NCBI GenBank assembly: GCA_023250385.1
Contig: JAHFAU010000095.1
Span: 1-7,582, forward strand
Length of the DNA stretch: 7,582 bases
Reading direction: 5' to 3'
DNA from: Anaerolineales bacterium
Lineage (GTDB): Bacteria; Chloroflexota; Anaerolineae; Anaerolineales; E44-bin32
This document shows positions 1 through 4,172 of this stretch, one piece after another. Under the pieces are notes generated by a model that was not told the DNA's origin, did no database searches, and saw nothing but the letters and a program-made list of their open reading frames with translations. How positions within the stretch are numbered: the first letter of the stretch is position 1; every line of letters begins with the position of its first letter. The position numbers and the translations under genes were made by a program.

Positions 1-116
1 CGCAGCGAACACCACTTGGTGATCGCAGCGGTCAGGGTCGTCTTCCCATGGTCGATGTGCCCCATGGTCCCGACGTTCATGTGCGGCTTCGTCCGCTCAA
101 ATTTCTGCTTGCCCAT
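1..116 (-). CDS. tuf: Elongation factor Tu, N-terminal fragment
   Basis: EF-Tu is the GTPase that brings aminoacyl-tRNA to the ribosomal A site. The first 38 codons are visible; the gene runs off the left edge. The opening residues MGKQKFERTKPH and the P-loop GHIDHGKT (residues 19-26) are diagnostic of EF-Tu, and TTLTAAITK follows as expected. The ATG at 116-114 is preceded by a purine-rich stretch with AGGAG nine bases upstream, a good ribosome binding site. The gene is the last visible member of a tRNA-Thr/tRNA-Tyr/tRNA-Thr/tuf unit, an arrangement resembling the E. coli tufB operon. The sequence shows no promoter of its own between tRNA-Thr(GGT) and the start, so it is probably co-transcribed with the tRNAs from 471-500. 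Met13, Met18 and Ile21 stand where many EF-Tu proteins have Val, Ile and Val; these are conservative changes. Confidence 0.96.
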   Translation of the reverse strand, partial: MGKQKFERTKPHMNVGTMGHIDHGKTTLTAAITKWCSL

Positions 117-147
117 GCTCCCTATCTCCTCTTCCTTCTCGCTGTAG

Positions 148-220
148 AGCCCTCAAGGGGATTTGAACCCCTGACCTCGTTCTTACCAAGAACGCGCTCT
201 ACCGGCTGAGCTATGAGGGC
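148..220 (-). tRNA. tRNA-Thr (anticodon GGT)
   Basis: A full cloverleaf folds on the minus strand: a 7-bp acceptor GCCCTCA/TGAGGGC, D stem GCTC/GAGC, anticodon stem CGTTC/GAACG with loop TTGGTAA (anticodon GGT), and T stem AGGGG/CCCCT around TTCAAAT. The discriminator base (position 148) is U. CCA is not encoded (CTA follows), so the 3' end must be added by CCA nucleotidyltransferase. The gene lies 31 bases before the tuf start. Confidence 0.96.
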
Positions 221-238
221 CTGCTGCCTTCCCCCAAG

Positions 239-321
239 TGGGCGGTGAAGGATTCGAACCTCCGAAGGCATACGCCAGCTGATTTACAGTCAGCCCCCTT
301 TGGCCGCTTGGGTAACCGCCC
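239..321 (-). tRNA. tRNA-Tyr (anticodon GTA)
   Basis: This is a class II tRNA with a long variable arm, as expected for bacterial tRNA-Tyr. It has acceptor GGGCGGT/ACCGCCC, anticodon stem GCTGA/TCAGC with loop CTGTAAA (anticodon GTA), a variable arm of about 14 nt, and a T arm containing TTCGAAT. The discriminator is A, and CCA is not encoded. It is the middle of three tandem tRNA genes. Confidence 0.96.
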
Positions 322-333
322 AAACTCCTTCCC

Positions 334-354
334 GTACCCCGGCTCCGGGCGTAC
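334..354 (-). other. Hairpin in the tRNA spacer
   Basis: The 41-base spacer between tRNA-Thr(TGT) and tRNA-Tyr holds an inverted repeat: GTAC and CCCG/CGGG arms interrupted by a single mismatch or bulge, with a very short loop. There is no U-run, so it is not an intrinsic terminator. It may be a processing signal between the tRNAs or have no function; this is inference from the repeat alone. Confidence 0.35.
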
Positions 355-362
355 AGCACAGG

Positions 363-434
363 AGCCGACGACGGGAGTCGAACCCGTAACCTACCGCTTA
401 CAAGGCGGTTGCTCTGCCGTTGAGCTACGTCGGC
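363..434 (-). tRNA. tRNA-Thr (anticodon TGT)
   Basis: A complete cloverleaf: acceptor GCCGACG/CGTCGGC, D stem GCTC/GAGC, anticodon stem ACCGC/GCGGT with loop CTTGTAA (anticodon TGT), and T stem ACGGG/CCCGT around TTCGACT. The discriminator is U, as in the other Thr tRNA here. CCA is not encoded in the correct place. It is the first gene after the promoter at 471-500, so the three-tRNA plus tuf transcript probably begins just upstream. Confidence 0.96.
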
Positions 435-442
435 CCTACGAC

Positions 443-464
443 AAAAACGCGCCTACCGTGGCGC
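443..464 (-). terminator. Small terminator-like hairpin before the tRNA cluster
   Basis: On the minus strand GCGCC and GGCGC form a 5-bp all-GC stem around a 6-base loop, followed by G and five T. It lies between the rlmB stop and tRNA-Thr(TGT), but also downstream of the TATAAT box at 471-476, with its 5' arm at about +1 of that promoter. It could stop read-through from the PIN-cysS-rlmB operon without affecting RNA polymerase that starts at the tRNA promoter. The stem is short, so efficiency is uncertain. Confidence 0.5.
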
Positions 465-470
465 TTGGTG

Positions 471-500
471 ATTATACCAAAACCGCGATCGCCGAGTCTA
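471..500 (-). promoter_or_regulatory. Promoter of the tRNA-tuf unit
   Basis: A perfect -10 TATAAT (476-471) lies 18 bases from a TAGACT -35 (500-495; 4 of 6 consensus matches). The predicted start is near 464, about 30 bases before tRNA-Thr(TGT). A strong promoter suits stable RNA genes and tuf. Confidence 0.75.
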
Positions 501-519
501 TCAGCAACCGCGGGGAGCG

Positions 520-1374
520 TCAATCGTTAGCATTCCCGCTCGCCCGACTCGGCTCGTGCTCCGGCAGATTCGATTGGAGCAGCCCTCCTCCGGAGGCCCC
601 AGAATAGCGGCCCCGCCGCCACACCTCGTAGAGGGCCAGCGACCCGGCCACCGCGGCGTTAAGCGATTCAACCCGGCCGCGCATGGGGATTTGAACCAGA
701 AAATCGCAGGAATCCCCAACCAGCCGGCGAAGCCCGCGGCCTTCGCTTCCCACAACCAGGGCCAGCGGCGGTCGCAGGTCAGCTTCATCGATCCGCTTGG
801 CCTCCGGACTATTCTCCAAGCCAACGATCCAGAGATTCTCTTGCTTCAATCGCCGAATCGCTTGCGCCAGATTGGCACGCGCGATCCATAGATGTTCGCA
901 AGCGCCGGCGGAAGCCACCACGACCGCCGGGGTCACCCCGGCTGCGCCGTTCAAGGGCAGCACGACCCCGTGCACCCCTACCGCCTCGGCCGTGCGGAGC
1001 AGAGTCCCCAGGTTCTGAGGGTCCTGGAGCTGGTCCAGCAGTAGGACCAGGGGTGGCTCTCCCGCTCGGGCCGCACGCTCGAGCGCGCTGTCCAGGTCGG
1101 AATAAGGGTAGGGATCTACGAGGGCTGCGATCCCTTGATGCTGATGGGTGGCGACCGGCAGAATCTCCACTGGCTCCAGCCGCACGCCGGCTTCTTGCGC
1201 GAGGCGAACCACGCCCTCAGGCGGAGCGTGGTCTTGGACTACGAACAGGCGGTGTACTTTCCTCCGGCCGGCGCGCAACACCTCCTCGACCGGGTGGCGT
1301 CCCCAGATCGTTTCGGTCGATTCCCCGGAGCGCGGTCGTGGGCGGGGTTTAGCCCTGCCGCCAACGCGTGCCAT
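520..1374 (-). CDS. rlmB: 23S rRNA (guanosine 2251-2'-O)-methyltransferase, TrmH/SpoU family
   Basis: Predicted SAM-dependent ribose methyltransferase of the RlmB/TrmH family, which modifies 23S rRNA. The 284-residue protein has a basic leader (1-20), a SpoU substrate-binding domain (about 22-98, with WGRHPVEEVL), and a SPOUT knot domain. The three SPOUT motifs are present: DPQNLGTLLRTAEAVG (118-133, Asn121), VVGSEGRGL (207-215), and IPMRGRVESLNAAVAG (229-244, Asn239). A non-conserved tail of about 30 residues makes it longer than E. coli RlmB (243). The start at 1374 is preferred because GGAAG lies nine bases upstream. The in-frame ATG at 1383 has GGAAG directly against it, and more upstream starts lie deep in cysS. 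The start overlaps the cysS end by 26 bases, so translational coupling is likely. Assignment to RlmB rather than another TrmH-type enzyme leans on the cysS-rlmB neighbourhood. Confidence 0.88.
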   Translation of the reverse strand: MARVGGRAKPRPRPRSGESTETIWGRHPVEEVLRAGRRKVHRLFVVQDHAPPEGVVRLAQEAGVRLEPVEILPVATHQHQGIAALVDPYPYSDLDSALERAARAGEPPLVLLLDQLQDPQNLGTLLRTAEAVGVHGVVLPLNGAAGVTPAVVVASAGACEHLWIARANLAQAIRRLKQENLWIVGLENSPEAKRIDEADLRPPLALVVGSEGRGLRRLVGDSCDFLVQIPMRGRVESLNAAVAGSLALYEVWRRGRYSGASGGGLLQSNLPEHEPSRASGNAND

Positions 1375-2749
1375 GCTTACCATCTTCCAGCAGGATATCT
1401 TGGTCCGCCAGGCGCTGCCGGATTCGATCAGCGAGCCCCCACTGCTCTGCAGCTCGGAGTTCTTCGCGAATCTCCACCAGCATCTCAACCAGTGCGGCCA
1501 GCCTGGGATCCGGCACCGTCCCTGCGGCAAGCCTCAACCCCAACACCCCGGCCAGCTCGCGCAGCTGCTGTTGGGCGGCCTGGAGGGCGGGTTGGCCAGC
1601 TCCTCCATCGCGAGCCAGGTTGATCGAGCGCACGAGATCGAAGAGGCTGCCCAGCGCCTTCGGCGTATTGAAATCGTCATCCATTGCGGCCGCGAATTCC
1701 GCCTGGGTGGTCGCCACTGCCTCCGTGAGATTCTGCTCGGCCGGGCCAGCCTCACCGGCTCCGCTGGTCTCGGCCGGCTTGAAGGCGGAGCGCAGCCTTT
1801 CCAGTCCGTTCGCCGCTGCTTCGGCGATCTCCGAGCTGAACGCCAGCGGGCTGCGGTAGTGTGAGTTCAGCACGATCAAACGCAGCACGTCGGCTTCGTG
1901 CTGCTGAAGAAACTCGGTGATCGGCAGCATGTTTCCGGTGGACTTCGACATGGTGTCCCCGTTGAGCTGCATCATTCCGTTGTGCACCCAGTAGCGGGAA
2001 AACTGCCGGCCGGTCAGGCTTTCAGTTTGAGCGATCTCGTTCTCGTGGTGCGGGAAGATCAGGTCGTTTCCACCTCCGTGGATGTCAATTTGATCGCCAA
2101 GGTGTCGCCGGCTCATGGCGGAGCACTCGATGTGCCAGCCCGGCCGCCCGCGGCCCCAGGGACTGTCCCAGCTCGGCTCGCCCGGCTTGGCGGCTTTCCA
2201 CAATGCAAAATCAGCCGGATTACGCTTGCGCTCGTCGATCTCCAGCCGGGCTCCGGCCAGCATCTCTTCCACTTTGCGCCCGGAAAGCTTGCCATAGTCC
2301 GGATCGTGCTCGACATCGAAGTAGACATCCCCGTTTACCCGATAGGCATGCCCGGCCTCGATCAACCCCTTGACCATGCCAACAATCCCATCGATCTCAC
2401 TCGAAACGCGCGGCCGCACGCTCGGCGGCAGAATGTTGAGCTCCTGCAAGTGCCGGTCGTATTGCTCCACGAAATGCTGTGCCAGCTGGATCGGGTCTTG
2501 GCCGAGCTCCCTGGCCCGGACAATAATCTTGTCGTCCACGTCGGTGTAATTCATGACGTGGCGCACCTGATACCCGCGGTACTCTAGATAGCGCCGGATC
2601 ACATCGAACACGATGGAGGACATCGCGTGGCCGATGTGGGCCTGGTCATATACCGTCGGACCGCATACGTACATTCGCACCTGCCCCTCGACCTCGGTCG
2701 CAAAGGGCTCCTTCTTGCGGGACAAGGTATTGAAGATCTTCAGCCCCAT
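1349..2749 (-). CDS. cysS: Cysteinyl-tRNA synthetase
   Basis: Class I aminoacyl-tRNA synthetase that charges tRNA-Cys in the cytoplasm. The 466-residue protein is full length for the family. Visible marks are YVCGPTVYD with Cys29, the HIGH motif (38-41), YTDVDDKI (68-75), WHIECSAM with Cys209, and GGGNDLIFPHHENE with His234 and Glu238. Cys29, Cys209, His234 and Glu238 match the zinc ligands known from the E. coli enzyme, and zinc sets cysteine specificity. The KMSKS loop reads TMSKS (266-270): the catalytic second lysine (269) is kept but the first lysine is Thr. A helical anticodon-binding region fills 300-466, with a low-complexity Ala/Gly/Glu linker near 325-342. The ATG lies 10 bases after the PIN/TRAM stop and the gene overlaps rlmB downstream, so it is the middle gene of a three-gene operon. 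The ribosome binding site is weak, consistent with coupling. Confidence 0.97.
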   Translation of the reverse strand: MGLKIFNTLSRKKEPFATEVEGQVRMYVCGPTVYDQAHIGHAMSSIVFDVIRRYLEYRGYQVRHVMNYTDVDDKIIVRARELGQDPIQLAQHFVEQYDRHLQELNILPPSVRPRVSSEIDGIVGMVKGLIEAGHAYRVNGDVYFDVEHDPDYGKLSGRKVEEMLAGARLEIDERKRNPADFALWKAAKPGEPSWDSPWGRGRPGWHIECSAMSRRHLGDQIDIHGGGNDLIFPHHENEIAQTESLTGRQFSRYWVHNGMMQLNGDTMSKSTGNMLPITEFLQQHEADVLRLIVLNSHYRSPLAFSSEIAEAAANGLERLRSAFKPAETSGAGEAGPAEQNLTEAVATTQAEFAAAMDDDFNTPKALGSLFDLVRSINLARDGGAGQPALQAAQQQLRELAGVLGLRLAAGTVPDPRLAALVEMLVEIREELRAAEQWGLADRIRQRLADQDILLEDGKHGTRWRQG

Positions 2750-2759
2750 CGCCGCCCGC

Positions 2760-3806
2760 TTACTGGCTGTCGGGCCGGGCGAAGATCATTCGCCCGGCAG
2801 CCGTTTGAAGGACTTTGGTCACAGTCACCGGGATCGTGTGATCGATATCGCTCTTGCCATCTTCTACGACAACCATCGTGCCATCGTCCAGGTAGCCAAC
2901 ACCCTGGCCGAACTCCTTCCCTTCTTGAATCACGTGGACTTCGATCTTCTCTCCGGGCAGATAAACCGCCTTGACCGCGTTGGCGAGTTCATTGATGTTG
3001 AGGACCGTCACCCCTTGCAGCTCCGCCACCCGATTCAAGTTGTAGTCGTTGGTGAGAATCGGGCTGCGCAGCTGCTTGGCCAGAATGACCAGTTTGTCGT
3101 CGACCTCCCGCACTCCCTCGACATCCAGATCCGTTATCCGGAGCGGGATTGGGCTGTCCTTCTGCAGCCGATTCAGAATATCCAAGCCGCGGCGCCCGCG
3201 CTGCCTGCGCAACGGATCGCCCGAGTCGGCGATGTGTTGAAGTTCAATCAGCACAAAGGAAGGGACCAACATCGGCCCCTGGATGAATCCGGTCCGTGCG
3301 ATATCGGCGATTCGGCCATCGATGATCACACTGGTGTCCAGCAATATGCTGCGACCCGGGCCGCCGCCGCTCTGATCGCCCGAACTCTGGAACCTGCCCC
3401 GCCAGACGTTGGCGATGTCGTTCTGCCGCATGATGAATACGGTCACCCCCAGGTAGCTGAACACGATGGCTGCGCCGAAGGGCAGCAATTGGCCGAAGGG
3501 GGTCGGCAGCAGTGAAATCGGGAACGCCACCAGCCCGGCCGCCAGTAATCCCACGATCAGGCCGGCCAGGCCGGCCACCATGGTCTGAGCCGAAACCTGA
3601 GCGACTCCTCCCCGGATGGCGCGCAACGGCCGGGTGGTGACAAACGGCGTAGCGACCAGCCCCAGCAGCGCTCCGACCGCTCCCAGGACCCCCGCCCAAA
3701 GCTCCGCTGGACCCCCGGCCGGGATGCTCAGCCGCACACCTACGACCACCCCGGCAATTGCCATCACCAACATTCCGATGATCCGTAGAACAAACTCTCC
3801 ACTCAT
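2760..3806 (-). CDS. Membrane-anchored PIN/TRAM domain protein (YacL-like putative RNase)
   Basis: A 348-residue protein with four predicted membrane helices (about 7-26, 35-54, 75-97, 104-126), a Gly/Ser linker (about 140-152), a PIN nuclease domain (about 153-275) and a C-terminal TRAM domain (about 280-342). The PIN acidic residues are in place: Asp157 and Asp163 (LLDTSVIIDG), Glu188 (VLIELQ), Asp236/237 (EVDDKL) and Asp254 (LTNDYNLN), as needed for metal-dependent RNA cleavage. TRAM is an OB-like RNA-binding domain. The layout matches the B. subtilis YacL family, whose gene also lies near cysS and rlmB; its substrate is not known to me. The start at 3806 has AAGGA seven bases upstream. 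It is the first gene of the operon and sits behind an unusually long, structured leader. A membrane-bound RNase acting on stable RNA or mRNA is a reasonable inference, but the sequence does not show the target. Confidence 0.92.
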   Translation of the reverse strand: MSGEFVLRIIGMLVMAIAGVVVGVRLSIPAGGPAELWAGVLGAVGALLGLVATPFVTTRPLRAIRGGVAQVSAQTMVAGLAGLIVGLLAAGLVAFPISLLPTPFGQLLPFGAAIVFSYLGVTVFIMRQNDIANVWRGRFQSSGDQSGGGPGRSILLDTSVIIDGRIADIARTGFIQGPMLVPSFVLIELQHIADSGDPLRRQRGRRGLDILNRLQKDSPIPLRITDLDVEGVREVDDKLVILAKQLRSPILTNDYNLNRVAELQGVTVLNINELANAVKAVYLPGEKIEVHVIQEGKEFGQGVGYLDDGTMVVVEDGKSDIDHTIPVTVTKVLQTAAGRMIFARPDSQ

Positions 3807-3814
3807 TCAGTTAT

Positions 3815-3838
3815 CCTTTGCCTTGCGCAAAACAAAAG
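3815..3838 (-). promoter_or_regulatory. Hairpin covering the PIN/TRAM ribosome binding site
   Basis: CTTTTG (3838-3833) can pair with CAAAGG (3820-3815), giving a 6-bp stem with one G-U pair. The 3' arm contains most of the AAAGGA ribosome binding site. An alternative 5-bp stem TTTGC/GCAAA uses part of the same bases. Either would reduce access to the start at 3806, so it could be the output switch of the leader above it. The stem is AU-rich and weak alone. Confidence 0.4.
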
Positions 3839-3846
3839 AGGTGAAT

Positions 3847-3984
3847 GCCCGGTTTCGACATCCACCCCTTCAGGTGGTTACATCCTTCTTCAGCTAGTTG
3901 GAAGGTGGAGCCGCTTTCGTTTCAGCCCCGACCTACGCTGCGACCTGCGATGAAAAAGAAGAATGATTTGAGATGAAACCGGGC
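3847..3984 (-). promoter_or_regulatory. Candidate structured cis-regulatory leader RNA
   Basis: This non-coding stretch lies within the roughly 210-nt leader of the PIN/TRAM-cysS-rlmB operon. A perfect 10-bp long-range stem closes it: GCCCGGTTTC (3984-3975) with GAAACCGGGC (3856-3847). Inside it ATCATTCTTC (3967-3958) can pair with GAAGAAGGAT (3891-3882) with one mismatch. That arm encloses a 7-bp hairpin GGGGCTG/CGGCTCC (3929-3923 with 3913-3907, one G-U, loop AAACGAAAG). A third hairpin CCACC/GGTGG (3877-3873 with 3866-3862) lies between the second and first stems, so the whole resembles a three-way junction. An alternative CCTTC/GAAGG pairing competes with the second stem. The 3' end lies 40 bases before the start codon. 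I do not recognise a known riboswitch or T-box class. Folding was done by eye, with no covariation evidence. Confidence 0.45.
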
Positions 3985-3999
3985 CCAGGCCATCGGCAT
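3922..3999 (-). CDS. Possible Phe-rich leader peptide (upstream ORF)
   Basis: A 25-codon reading frame opens with ATG at 3999 (a second ATG two codons later) about 16 bases after the predicted transcript start and ends at TGA 3924-3922. The peptide contains a run of four phenylalanines (residues 13-16, codons TTC TTC TTT TTC) plus Phe8. It overlaps the 5' arms of both long-range leader stems, so a ribosome here would disrupt them. The first ATG partly lies in the loop of a small hairpin (GTCGGC/GCCGAT, 4009-3992). The only Shine-Dalgarno candidate is a weak GGGG. The architecture recalls attenuator leader peptides, but no terminator follows, and a short ORF like this can arise by chance. Confidence 0.25.
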   Translation of the reverse strand: MPMAWARFHLKSFFFFIAGRSVGRG

Positions 4000-4022
4000 G
4001 ATCGCCGACCCCGAGCGGCCGA

Positions 4023-4052
4023 ATGATAACACGCCGTCCGCCGGAGTGTCAA
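4023..4052 (-). promoter_or_regulatory. Promoter of the PIN/TRAM-cysS-rlmB operon
   Basis: A consensus TTGACA -35 (4052-4047) is followed after 18 bases by TATCAT (4028-4023), 5 of 6 matches to the -10. The predicted start is near 4016, giving a leader of about 210 nt before the first gene. It is one of the best promoter matches in the window. Confidence 0.8.
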
Positions 4053-4060
4053 CAACTCGC

Positions 4061-4076
4061 CTAGGCTGAGCTAGGC
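4061..4076. repeat. Direct repeat CTAGGC x2 upstream of the operon promoter
   Basis: CTAGGC occurs twice, 10 bases apart centre to centre (one helical turn), beginning eight bases upstream of the -35 box of the operon promoter. Such placement would suit an activator or a protein binding one DNA face. It is short enough to be chance. Confidence 0.3.
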
Positions 4077-4125
4077 ATCCGACCAAAGTTGCCGGGGAGG
4101 CAGGTTCCCCTGGGCAGCGAGAATC

Positions 4126-4154
4126 AAAAAGGGCGCCCCGCTTCGGGCGCCCTT
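4126..4154 (-). terminator. Intrinsic terminator of the protease gene
   Basis: AAGGGCGCCC and GGGCGCCCTT form a 10-bp stem with a 6-base loop, followed on the minus strand by a T-run (4130-4126, partly shared with the stem). It begins 18 bases after the protease stop codon. The opposite strand lacks a T-run past the stem, so the direction is clear. It also insulates the operon promoter at 4023-4052 from the protease transcript. Confidence 0.92.
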
Positions 4155-4172
4155 AGTCCAGGGTCCTTCCCG

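Noticed and set aside
245..607. Plus-strand 120-residue frame across the tRNA genes.
   Set aside because: It is antisense to two tRNAs, the tRNA promoter and the rlmB end, so coding is implausible.
1375..1530. Longer rlmB start giving a 336-residue protein.
   Set aside because: The extra 52 residues lie inside cysS in another frame, are not RlmB-like, and a good ribosome binding site precedes the start at 1374.
2613..3515. 300-residue plus-strand frame opposite cysS and the PIN/TRAM gene.
   Set aside because: It is an antisense shadow of two well-identified genes in GC-rich DNA, with no family signature or ribosome binding site recognised.
3847..3895. T-box leader for cysS, because AAGGGGTGGATGTCG recalls the T-box core AGGGTGGNACCGCG.
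   Set aside because: The conserved ACCGCG half is missing, no terminator/antiterminator pair follows, no Stem I landmarks with a Cys specifier are visible, and the PIN/TRAM gene rather than cysS is first in the operon.
3920..3950. TPP riboswitch fragment, because GCAGCGTAGG resembles the thi-box GCCAGCGTAGGGA.
   Set aside because: The CTGAGA element and the rest of the thi-box are absent, and the downstream genes are unrelated to thiamine.
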